Shown one piece after another: positions 56,086 through 64,000 of a stretch of 64,000 nucleotides of DNA; the first letter of the stretch is position 1; each line of letters opens with the position of its first letter. The notes below the pieces were generated by a model. That model saw only the letters and a list, made by a program, of their open reading frames with translations. It was not told the DNA's origin and did not search any database. This stretch comes from Methylophilus sp. TWE2 (GTDB lineage: Bacteria; Pseudomonadota; Gammaproteobacteria; Burkholderiales; Methylophilaceae). The translations under genes and the position numbers were made by a program. Location of the stretch: NCBI RefSeq assembly GCF_001183865.1, contig NZ_CP012020.1:1979839-2043838 (forward strand), given 5' to 3'.

Positions 56086-57396
56086 TTATCTTTTCGCCTT
56101 TTTATCCAGCTCTTTCAAGTGCTGTAATTTTTCGCCTATTTTACCTTCCAAACCGCGTGGTGTGGGCTGGTAAAACTGTTGTGGCGGCAAATCATCAGGG
56201 AAATAATTTTCGCCGGCAGCATAGGCCTCTGGTTCATTGTGCGCATAGCGGTATTCTTTGCCATAGTCGAGCGCCTTCATGAGTTTGGTTGGCGCATTTC
56301 TTAAATGCAATGGCACGTTACGTGATTTATCTTGTGCCACAAATGCCTTGGCCTGGTTGTAAGCCATATACCCGGCATTGCTCTTGGCTGCCACTGCCAG
56401 ATAAATCACGGCTTGTGCCAGCGCCAGCTCGCCTTCAGGGCTACCCAGGCGTTCAAATGTCACCGCAGCATCATTGGCAATCTGCATGGCACGTGGGTCC
56501 GCCAGGCCAATGTCTTCCCAGGCCATACGGATAATGCGTCTGGCCAGGTATAGCGGGTCTGCCCCACCATCAATCATGCGCATAAACCAGTAAAGCGCGG
56601 CATCGGGGTTGGAACCGCGTACTGATTTGTGCAAGGCAGAAATCTGGTCGTAAAAGGCTTCGCCACCTTTATCAAAGCGGCGCAGCTTGCTGGCCATGGT
56701 TGATTGCAAAAACGATTCATCGATAATGGTAACATTGGCCGCCAACGCGCCATTAAACAGCCCTTCGGCAAAATTGAGCAAGCGTCTTGCATCACCATCG
56801 GCGTAGGCTAATACCTGTTCCTTGACTTCGTCAGCCAGTGCCACATTTGGTGCAACCTTGAGCCGCCCGCGCTCAAGCAATTCTGCCAGCTCGTCTTCAG
56901 TGAGCGCATTTAACACAAATACTTGTGCCCGGCTCAATAACGCACTATTAACCTCAAAAGACGGGTTCTCCGTTGTCGCGCCAATAAAAGTAATGAGGCC
57001 ACTTTCAACAAACGGCAAAAAAGCATCCTGCTGGCCTTTGTTAAAGCGGTGTACCTCGTCGACAAACAGGATGGTATTGCGGCCCGTTTGTTGCAAAGTA
57101 AGCTCGGCACGCTCCACTGCTTCACGGATATCCTTAATGCCGGACAATACCGCGGATAATGGCACGAATTCAGCATCAGCTGTTTGCGCAATCAGACGGG
57201 CCAGCGTGGTTTTTCCTACCCCTGGCGGCCCCCACAGAATCATGGAGGGCAGCTTGCCAGACTCAAAGGCGCGGCGCAAAGGTTTGCCTTCACCCAGTAA
57301 ATGTGTTTGCCCGACCACCTCATCCAGAGTCTTGGGGCGTAACTGCTCAGCCAGCGGTACGGAAGAAGGTGTTTGTGGTTCAAACAGGGAAGACAT
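56086..57396 (-). CDS. rarA: Replication-associated recombination protein A (MgsA)
   Basis: 436 residues. AAA+ domain with Walker A GPPGVGKTTLA, Walker B ILFVDEVHRF and sensor residues in FIGATTENPSFEVNSALLSR. The C-terminal tetramerisation part includes KSVRGSNPDAALYWFMRMI and PLHLRNAPTKLMK. It acts at stalled replication forks. The conserved position is between lolA and serS. The C-terminus has a basic tail (KELDKKAKR). Confidence 0.96.
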   Translation of the reverse strand: MSSLFEPQTPSSVPLAEQLRPKTLDEVVGQTHLLGEGKPLRRAFESGKLPSMILWGPPGVGKTTLARLIAQTADAEFVPLSAVLSGIKDIREAVERAELTLQQTGRNTILFVDEVHRFNKGQQDAFLPFVESGLITFIGATTENPSFEVNSALLSRAQVFVLNALTEDELAELLERGRLKVAPNVALADEVKEQVLAYADGDARRLLNFAEGLFNGALAANVTIIDESFLQSTMASKLRRFDKGGEAFYDQISALHKSVRGSNPDAALYWFMRMIDGGADPLYLARRIIRMAWEDIGLADPRAMQIANDAAVTFERLGSPEGELALAQAVIYLAVAAKSNAGYMAYNQAKAFVAQDKSRNVPLHLRNAPTKLMKALDYGKEYRYAHNEPEAYAAGENYFPDDLPPQQFYQPTPRGLEGKIGEKLQHLKELDKKAKR

Positions 57397-57416
57397 GATG
57401 ATTGAAGCGCAAGCGT

Positions 57417-58040
57417 TTATTCGCCAACGACATCCACCCCTTTGGGAATCGAAAACAGGAACTGGTTGGTGTTGAGGCTGGGATTGACTTCAACGTTTGA
57501 GAAAACAATGTGTGTGCTTTGCCCGAATGCATCTACCAGGCGCATTTCAGCCAGTTTACTATGATCAAACGAAATAATGACGACCTGAAAACCGCTATCC
57601 TTTTGCTTGGGTTTGGCCTGCACACGCTGCATGCCATCAAAATCCAGCAAGCGGCTCAGGCGGAATGTTTCTTCCACGTTTGGTCCGCCAGCCAGCAAAG
57701 CGGCTGGGCTGGTACCCAACACTTTATCCACGGTGCGCACGGTGACTTGCTGTAAGTCGACATCAAACAGGAATACCTGCTTACCATCACTGATGATCTG
57801 CTGCTCGTATGGCTTCTGGTAATCCCAGCGAAATTTATTCGGACGTTGCAACAACATGGTGCCGTTGACCTCTTGGACCTTTCGGCCTTTCTGGTCAAAC
57901 ACGGTTTGCTTGAAATTGGCCCGCATGGCCTGGGTACTCTGGTAGAACTGTTTTAAATCATCGACACCGTCGGCAAATGCCGTTGACATCACACACAGGC
58001 TGCATACAGCGAGCAGCGTCCTGGTCCATCTGTTACTCAT
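57417..58040 (-). CDS. lolA: Outer-membrane lipoprotein carrier LolA
   Basis: 207 residues. Signal peptide ends LCVMSTAFA. LolA fold signatures: [64 protein letters not shown] and the C-terminal [17 protein letters not shown]. It shuttles lipoproteins from LolCDE to LolB across the periplasm. GGAGGAGACC precedes the start, and the start lies inside the last codons of ftsK (8-base overlap), so they are coupled. Confidence 0.95.
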   Translation of the reverse strand: MSNRWTRTLLAVCSLCVMSTAFADGVDDLKQFYQSTQAMRANFKQTVFDQKGRKVQEVNGTMLLQRPNKFRWDYQKPYEQQIISDGKQVFLFDVDLQQVTVRTVDKVLGTSPAALLAGGPNVEETFRLSRLLDFDGMQRVQAKPKQKDSGFQVVIISFDHSKLAEMRLVDAFGQSTHIVFSNVEVNPSLNTNQFLFSIPKGVDVVGE

Positions 58041-60348
58041 GGTCTCCTCCGGCTTTCACTAATACCTCACGGTTGCCATTGCTTTGCATGGCAGAGACCA
58101 GTCCGGCACGTTCCATATCCTCGATCAACCTGGCAGCACGGTTGTAACCAATGCGCAGTTGACGTTGTACGGATGAAATCGAGGCGCGGCGTGTTTTAAG
58201 CACGATGGCCACGGCTTCATCATAAAGGGGGTCTTTTTCACCGCCTGCACTGGCATCCCCACCGCCCAGGCTATCCATGTCGCCGCCTTCGGTCTCATTG
58301 GTGAGAATACCTTCAATGTAGTTTGGTTCGCCTTGCGCCTTGAGGAAATTCACCACATTGTGCACTTCACCATCACTGACAAAGGCGCCATGGATACGCT
58401 GCGGGTAACCGCTCCCTGGCGGCAGGTAGAGCATATCCCCCTGCCCCAGCAAGGTTTCGGCGCCCATTTGATCCAGAATGGTACGTGAGTCAATTTTGCT
58501 TGATACCTGGAAGGCCACTCGTGTAGGTACGTTGGCTTTAATCAGGCCGGTAATCACGTCTACAGAAGGCCGCTGTGTCGCCAGTACCAGATGTATCCCA
58601 GACGCACGCGCTTTTTGCGCCAAGCGCGCAATCAACTCTTCAACCTTTTTGCCAACGACCATCATGAGATCGGCCAATTCGTCGATGACGACGACGATCA
58701 AAGGCATTTCATCCAGCGGCTCCGGCTCATCCGGCGTCAGGCTGAATGGATGCGGAATCGACTGACCCTGTTTTTTTGCATCCTGGATTTTCTGGTTATA
58801 GCCAGCCAGGTTCCGCACGCCCAGCGTGGACATTAATTTATAACGACGCTCCATCTCAGCCACACACCAGTTCAGCGCATTGGCCGCCTGGCGCATGTCA
58901 GTCACCACAGGTGCCAACAGATGTGGAATGCCTTCATAGACAGACAATTCCAGCATTTTGGGGTCAATGAGGATCATGCGCACACGGCTGGCCTCAGACT
59001 TATACAGCAGGCTCAGAATCAGCGCGTTAATCGCGACCGATTTACCAGAACCCGTTGTACCTGCAACCAGTACGTGCGGCATTTTTGCCAGGTCAGCCAC
59101 AATCGGCTTACCGGCAATATCTTTACCCATGGCAATGGCGATGGGAGAGTTCAAATCGGCATAGGCCTGGCTGCCCATGATTTCAGTCAAGGATACGATC
59201 TGGCGCTTGGGATTGGGGATCTCCAGACCCATATAACTCTTGCCCGGAATCGTCTCTACCACACGCACGCTAATGACAGACAGCGCGCGCGCCAAGTCTT
59301 TGGAAAGGTTGGTGATCTGGCTACCCTTGACGCCTGGTGCGGGGTCGAGCTCGTAGCGTGTAATCACAGGACCTGGCTGTGCCGTCACCACTTTGACTTC
59401 AATACCGAAATCCATGAGCTTGCGCTCAATCAGGCGTGAAGTGAAATCCAGCGTTTCAGCAGATTGCAACTCTACTGACTGGTTAGGCGCATCCAGCAAG
59501 TGCAGCGGTGGCAAGCCTTCTTGCTCAATCGCTTCAAACAGCACTGCCTGTTTTTCCTTGACCACACGCTCACTGGGCTCAATCGTCACCTCTGGCACAG
59601 TGATTTCGACCGGTTTACGGTCTTCGATGCGTTTCCGTTCAGCTTCCACAAACTCTTCACGCGCCTGCAGCGCCTGGCGCCCCATCTTACGGTCTTGCCA
59701 GTCCTGGTATTTGAGCAGGCCCCACTGGTAAAACTGGATCACCCACTCGCCCAGTTTTTCACTCATGGTGATCAATGACAAGCCGGTAAAGAGGCTAAAG
59801 GCCGTGGCAAACAATACCAGCAGCAGCATAGTGGACCCGGCAAAGCCAAACATATTGCGTAACAAATGATCAATGCCACTGCCAATCACGCCGCCCTGCT
59901 TGAGCGGGAAATCAGCTGGCAGGCTGACCAGATGGCCAGACTCCAGGGCAGCAGAAGCCAGTAACATGAGCGCAAACCCAACACCGTTTAACCACCACTC
60001 GGTTTTCTCGGTAGTCTCCAAATGCAGGCGCTGGTACATCAACCAGACAAAGAAAAAAGCCAACACCACAAACCACCAGGATGAAAAACCAAACAAGGAG
60101 AGCAAAATATCCGTGACCCACGCACCGACAGCCCCTCCGGCATTATGTATGGTGTCATTCTCGCCAACCGCATGGGTCCAGCCTGGGTCCTCATGCGAAT
60201 AAGTCGCTAAAATGACGGCTAGAAATACGCCGAGCGCAGCCAGGGCTATCCATGCGACTTCCCGCACGAGCCTGGCATCACGCAGTTGCTTTTCCGTCGA
60301 AACTTTTTCAAGACGGACGTTAGCAACTTTTTTCTTATTAAAAAACAA
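58033..60348 (-). CDS. ftsK: DNA translocase FtsK
   Basis: 771 residues, the short-linker form. Four N-terminal membrane segments (residues 25-210) are followed by a charged linker. The motor has Walker [12 protein letters not shown] and Walker [15 protein letters not shown], plus [27 protein letters not shown]. The C-terminal gamma winged helix (about 700-770, with [24 protein letters not shown]) reads polar KOPS-type sequences. It segregates chromosome ends at division. The best start is a TTG (MFFNKKK), since no ATG is in frame nearby; this is unusual for a housekeeping gene. Confidence 0.93.
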   Translation of the reverse strand: MFFNKKKVANVRLEKVSTEKQLRDARLVREVAWIALAALGVFLAVILATYSHEDPGWTHAVGENDTIHNAGGAVGAWVTDILLSLFGFSSWWFVVLAFFFVWLMYQRLHLETTEKTEWWLNGVGFALMLLASAALESGHLVSLPADFPLKQGGVIGSGIDHLLRNMFGFAGSTMLLLVLFATAFSLFTGLSLITMSEKLGEWVIQFYQWGLLKYQDWQDRKMGRQALQAREEFVEAERKRIEDRKPVEITVPEVTIEPSERVVKEKQAVLFEAIEQEGLPPLHLLDAPNQSVELQSAETLDFTSRLIERKLMDFGIEVKVVTAQPGPVITRYELDPAPGVKGSQITNLSKDLARALSVISVRVVETIPGKSYMGLEIPNPKRQIVSLTEIMGSQAYADLNSPIAIAMGKDIAGKPIVADLAKMPHVLVAGTTGSGKSVAINALILSLLYKSEASRVRMILIDPKMLELSVYEGIPHLLAPVVTDMRQAANALNWCVAEMERRYKLMSTLGVRNLAGYNQKIQDAKKQGQSIPHPFSLTPDEPEPLDEMPLIVVVIDELADLMMVVGKKVEELIARLAQKARASGIHLVLATQRPSVDVITGLIKANVPTRVAFQVSSKIDSRTILDQMGAETLLGQGDMLYLPPGSGYPQRIHGAFVSDGEVHNVVNFLKAQGEPNYIEGILTNETEGGDMDSLGGGDASAGGEKDPLYDEAVAIVLKTRRASISSVQRQLRIGYNRAARLIEDMERAGLVSAMQSNGNREVLVKAGGDHE

Positions 60349-60402
60349 TATGTTGTCTCTTTCTTTGCAAGAGTGAACTTAAATGATTATAACAAAATCA
60401 AA

Positions 60403-60431
60403 TTGCAGACAGGCATTCTAGCTTTTAAAAT
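60403..60431 (+). promoter_or_regulatory. Predicted sigma-70 promoter of dps
   Basis: TTGCAG (60403-60408), a 17-base spacer, then TAAAAT (60426-60431), about 28 bases before the dps start codon. Sequence just upstream (AAATGATTATAACAAAATC) is an AT-rich stretch that could carry an oxidative-stress regulator site, but I cannot identify one with confidence. Confidence 0.6.
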
Positions 60432-60458
60432 ACATTCAACGACAATAAGGAGACATCC

Positions 60459-60920
60459 ATGGACATTGGTATCAATAACGAAGACCGCCACCAGATTGCA
60501 GACGGCTTATCAAAATTGCTGGCAGATACGTACACCTTGTATCTGAAAACGCACTACTTTCACTGGAACGTGACCGGGCCAATGTTCAATACCCTGCACC
60601 TCATGTTTGAAACCCAGTACACCGAGCTGGCACTGGCAGTAGACCTCGTGGCTGAGCGTATCCGTTCGCTGGGCGTCTATGCGCCTGGTACTTATGCCCA
60701 GTTCTCCAAACTGACTTCGATTGATGAAACGGTGGATGTACCCAAGGCAAATGACATGATTCGCGAGCTCGTGGCTGGTCATGAAGCGGTTTGCCGCACG
60801 GCACGCAGTGTATTCCCAGCAGCAGAAAAAGCATCAGATGAAGCGACTTCTGACTTGTTGACACAACGCCTGCAGTTGCACGAGAAAACAGCCTGGATGT
60901 TGCGTAGCCTGCTGGAATAA
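60459..60920 (+). CDS. dps: Dps-family ferritin-like DNA-protection protein
   Basis: 153 residues. The DNA-protection family core is clear: [46 protein letters not shown]. The His and Asp/Glu residues of the ferroxidase centre sit in KTHYFHWNV and DLVAERI. It stores iron, detoxifies peroxide and may bind DNA. A good AAGGAG site and a sigma-70-like promoter precede it. It stands between ftsK (divergent) and trxB, a placement fitting stress response. Confidence 0.95.
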   Translation: MDIGINNEDRHQIADGLSKLLADTYTLYLKTHYFHWNVTGPMFNTLHLMFETQYTELALAVDLVAERIRSLGVYAPGTYAQFSKLTSIDETVDVPKANDMIRELVAGHEAVCRTARSVFPAAEKASDEATSDLLTQRLQLHEKTAWMLRSLLE

Positions 60921-61961
<1,041 letters not shown>

Positions 61962-61982
61962 ACTCTCAGGTTTGCAACGAAG

Positions 61983-62011
61983 AAGCGCACTCCGGTGCGC
62001 TTTTTTATTTT
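61983..62011 (+). terminator. Intrinsic terminator of trxB
   Basis: AAGCGCAC (61983-61990) pairs with GTGCGCTT (61995-62002) over TCCG, followed by TTTTTATTTT. Confidence 0.93.
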
Positions 62012-62022
62012 AGAATTGTGTT

Positions 62023-62568
62023 ATGTCACAAGAGTTGCCGGACAAAGACGAAAATGATCTTTCACTGTTTTATGAAGCAGTGAAAGGCGCTCGCCCGGTG
62101 AAAACAAACCGCATTTTGCATACGCCCAAAAAACCGAAACCAATTCCACGACAGCTCATACGCGACGAACAGCAGGCGCTGGTTGACTCTCTCAGTGATC
62201 ACTACATACCTGCCCACGAACTCGAAAGCGGCGAAGAGTTGCTGTATTTGCGTGAGGGCCAGTCGCCCATGGTATTGAGCAAGTTGCGCCGCGGTCATTG
62301 GGTCGTACAGGCACATATAGACCTCCACGGCCTGATTAGCGATGAAGCGCGCCTGTATGTTTCTGAGTTTATTGCGGATTGCAAAAAACGTGGCTTGCGT
62401 TGTGTGCGCATTGTGCACGGCAAAGGCTTGGGCTCACGCAACAAAGAACCTGTACTCAAGCACAAACTACGTAACTGGCTCATGCAAAAAGATGAAGTCA
62501 TTGCCTATGCCCAGGCCCGCGCCAACGACGGTGGCAGCGGTGCGGTCATCGTCCTGTTAAAAGCCTGA
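62023..62568 (+). CDS. Smr-domain endonuclease-like protein
   Basis: 181 residues. The N-terminal half is basic and polar (RILHTPKKPKPIPRQ). The C-terminal Smr domain (about 95-180) has HIDLHGLISDEARLYVSEFI and the HGKGLGSRN loop, ending GGSGAVIVLLK. This is the SmrA/SmrB-like form without a MutS2 ATPase. Smr proteins cleave nucleic acids, for instance mRNA on collided ribosomes in the case of SmrB. It begins just past the trxB terminator. Confidence 0.92.
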   Translation: MSQELPDKDENDLSLFYEAVKGARPVKTNRILHTPKKPKPIPRQLIRDEQQALVDSLSDHYIPAHELESGEELLYLREGQSPMVLSKLRRGHWVVQAHIDLHGLISDEARLYVSEFIADCKKRGLRCVRIVHGKGLGSRNKEPVLKHKLRNWLMQKDEVIAYAQARANDGGSGAVIVLLKA

Positions 62569-62632
62569 TTGCTAACACCTGAAAGAAAAGCGCGACGCCG
62601 AGACTGACGTCTTGCTTACTCACAGATATTCA

Positions 62633-63229
62633 TTACCAGTAATCGCGATTGTGGCGCGGACCGTGGCCTCTCATCACTACCGGACGATAGACAGCTGGTG
62701 CGGGCATCGGCTGAACCTGCATCATATTTGGTCTGACCTGCACTGCCACATCTATCACCGGGCCAGGATTTCTGTCCATCAGTGTCGAATATTGGCGGCC
62801 CTGATATTCATAATTCACCATATAACCGGTGGTCACCGTTTGCCATTGGTCTACCATGGCACATTGTTGAACTGGACGATTGACGATGCGTTCGTTGCCA
62901 TAAGTATTCTGGTTACCCACGCGGTCGCCGACGATCGCACCCACACCCGCCCCGACCGCTGCAGCGACAACTTTGCCACTGCCACGACCGATGGTACTCC
63001 CTAGCAAACCACCGGCAACGCCACCGACAATCGCCCCCGTATTGGAACGGTTAGACTCATACACTCGCTCCTGCACATAGGCAGTCTGGCATTCCTGACG
63101 TGGCTGATTGACCTGCTGCACTTGTGGCGCGACTGACAGCACTCTGGCCCGGTCTATATATTCAGCACCGGCAAATGCACTCTGGCTCAGAGCCATCATG
63201 ACTACACTGGATACGATCAGTTTACGCAC
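62633..63229 (-). CDS. Exported glycine-zipper (2TM) protein
   Basis: 198 residues. It begins with GTG at 63229 (AGGAGAAAT ahead). Signal peptide MRKLIVSSVVMMALSQSAFA. A glycine-zipper 2TM motif covers about 65-100 (TGAIVGGVAGGLLGSTIGRG, then AAAVGAGVGAIVGDRVGNQN). The C-terminal part has CAMVDQWQTVTTGYMVNYEYQGRQYSTLM, a beta-domain common in the 17-kDa surface-antigen-like family. It probably is an outer-membrane-associated protein of unknown role. Its promoter region carries the dyad TGTATC-N6-GATACA (63332-63349). Confidence 0.8.
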   Translation of the reverse strand: MRKLIVSSVVMMALSQSAFAGAEYIDRARVLSVAPQVQQVNQPRQECQTAYVQERVYESNRSNTGAIVGGVAGGLLGSTIGRGSGKVVAAAVGAGVGAIVGDRVGNQNTYGNERIVNRPVQQCAMVDQWQTVTTGYMVNYEYQGRQYSTLMDRNPGPVIDVAVQVRPNMMQVQPMPAPAVYRPVVMRGHGPRHNRDYW

Positions 63230-63331
63230 TCTATTTCTCCTCTTGTGAATGACTGCAAGTTGCAGTTACCTCGTTAACGAGCATTCAATCACGGGAGATG
63301 ACCGACAGATGTATCAGATAAGGTGAAGTTT

Positions 63332-63349
63332 TGTATCTGACCCGATACA
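63332..63349. promoter_or_regulatory. TGTATC-N6-GATACA dyad
   Basis: Perfect 6-bp arms (63332-63337 and 63344-63349) between the Crp/Fnr stop and the start of the glycine-zipper gene. A related partial copy, TGTATCAGATA, begins at 63310. The spacing resembles a site for a dimeric regulator, perhaps the neighbouring Crp/Fnr protein; unproven. Confidence 0.4.
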
Positions 63350-63351
63350 GA

Positions 63352-64000
63352 TTACTGGCTACTGTTGGCCAGTTTGAGCAACTCGCCACGCTGCTGGATT
63401 TCAATCACACCACGTCCCATGGTGAGCCAGCCCTTTTGTTCCAGGCGCTTTAACTGACGGCTGATCACTTCGCGGGCGGTGCCTAACTCATCGGCAATCT
63501 GCTGATGGGTGCGTTGTATGGTGTTATTACCCATATCCAGCAGGCACTTCGCCAGGCGCGCATCCAGCGTCTGGAAGGCAACTTCATCCAGCAGCACAAT
63601 CAGGTCACTGATCAATGCACCATAATTTTGCATCACATATTGCCGGAACACCGGCGAATCAATCATCAGCTTATGGAAAATGTTCTCCGGAATGATGACA
63701 TCCTCAATCGGCTCTTCGACAATAGTAGAAGCCGGATACTGGCTATTACCCAGCAGGCAAGTGGTGGTAATGACACAGGTTTCGCCTGCACTCACACGAT
63801 ACAAGACAATTTCACGACCGCTGGCAGACATTTTATACACGCGGGAGCGACCCTTAAGTCGTAGCACATAACCGCTGCAATGATCGCCTTCACGATAGCC
63901 TATGGTACCTATGGGTGCTTCAACAATACGCGCATATTGCGTCAGCAGTTTTTTTGCAGGCTCTTCCAGCACTTCAAGTTCCGGAAACAAGCCTATCCAT
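63352..64000 (-). CDS. Crp/Fnr-family transcriptional regulator (5' end beyond window)
   Basis: The frame is open to the window edge; the first in-window start would be a TTG at 63990, so the true start is probably outside. Visible are about 216 residues. The N-terminal cyclic-nucleotide-binding-like beta-barrel includes YVLRLKGRSRVYKMSASGREIVLYRVSAGETCVITTTCLLG, with two cysteines in the last motif. The long dimerisation helix follows, then the winged helix QQIADELGTAREVISRQLKRLEQKGW. The Cys pattern is not the FNR iron-sulfur set. Effector unknown. The glycine-zipper gene lies downstream. Confidence 0.85.
   Translation of the reverse strand, partial: WIGLFPELEVLEEPAKKLLTQYARIVEAPIGTIGYREGDHCSGYVLRLKGRSRVYKMSASGREIVLYRVSAGETCVITTTCLLGNSQYPASTIVEEPIEDVIIPENIFHKLMIDSPVFRQYVMQNYGALISDLIVLLDEVAFQTLDARLAKCLLDMGNNTIQRTHQQIADELGTAREVISRQLKRLEQKGWLTMGRGVIEIQQRGELLKLANSSQ

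Overview
The window is a compact, mostly ordinary stretch of a betaproteobacterial chromosome. Family content supports this: EarP-type EF-P, an AddAB-like exonuclease pair, the ftsK-lolA-rarA-serS block, and YhdP-nitrilase-TldD. The overall flavour is Methylophilaceae-like (Methylophilus/Methylotenera relatives). That assignment is inference, because no methylotrophy gene lies in the window. I see no rRNA, tRNA, CRISPR array, prophage or intact insertion sequence.

Region 1 (1-11.6 kb) is sulfur-themed. It opens with the end of a serine acetyltransferase, then a Family 2A encapsulin shell gene, then a cysteine desulfurase with a long low-complexity N-terminal extension of about 229 residues. 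This is the shell-plus-cargo arrangement of the sulfur-storing encapsulin system and is the most notable system here. A hairpin closes the operon. A membrane-anchored TAXI-type binding protein and two tandem EAL-domain phosphodiesterases follow. Next, on the minus strand, comes a sulfate-acquisition group: YezD-like protein, alginate-export-family porin, periplasmic sulfate-binding protein, and then a DUF2325 protein.

Region 2 (11.7-26 kb) holds a phosphate-type porin preceded by a clear PHO-box-like repeat, lysS, a Cpx-like two-component pair, a YheS-type ABC-F ATPase, and the envelope/proteolysis block yhdP-nitrilase-tldD.

Region 3 (26-37.4 kb) is more accessory. It has an AT-rich orphan membrane protein beside a palindrome-ended repeat, a FucP-type sugar transporter, several unrecognised secreted proteins, a trypsin-like protease, earP-efp, a DEDDh exonuclease, a MITE-like element with 18-bp inverted ends and a 5-bp direct repeat, an OmpA-like lipoprotein, a four-gene metal-type operon and greB.

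Region 4 (37.5-64 kb) is mainly housekeeping. It contains a chemoreceptor with tandem HAMP-like repeats, the AddB/AddA-like pair with a nitroreductase, dedA-mfd, rpiA, mltF, serS-rarA-lolA-ftsK, dps, trxB, a Smr protein, a glycine-zipper protein and a Crp/Fnr regulator that runs off the right edge.

Three different palindromic or MITE-like non-coding elements (14910-15036, 27082-27264, 33896-34076) and many intrinsic terminators were read directly from the sequence. Start codons were moved inward from the longest open frame wherever a ribosome-binding site or signal peptide favoured it.
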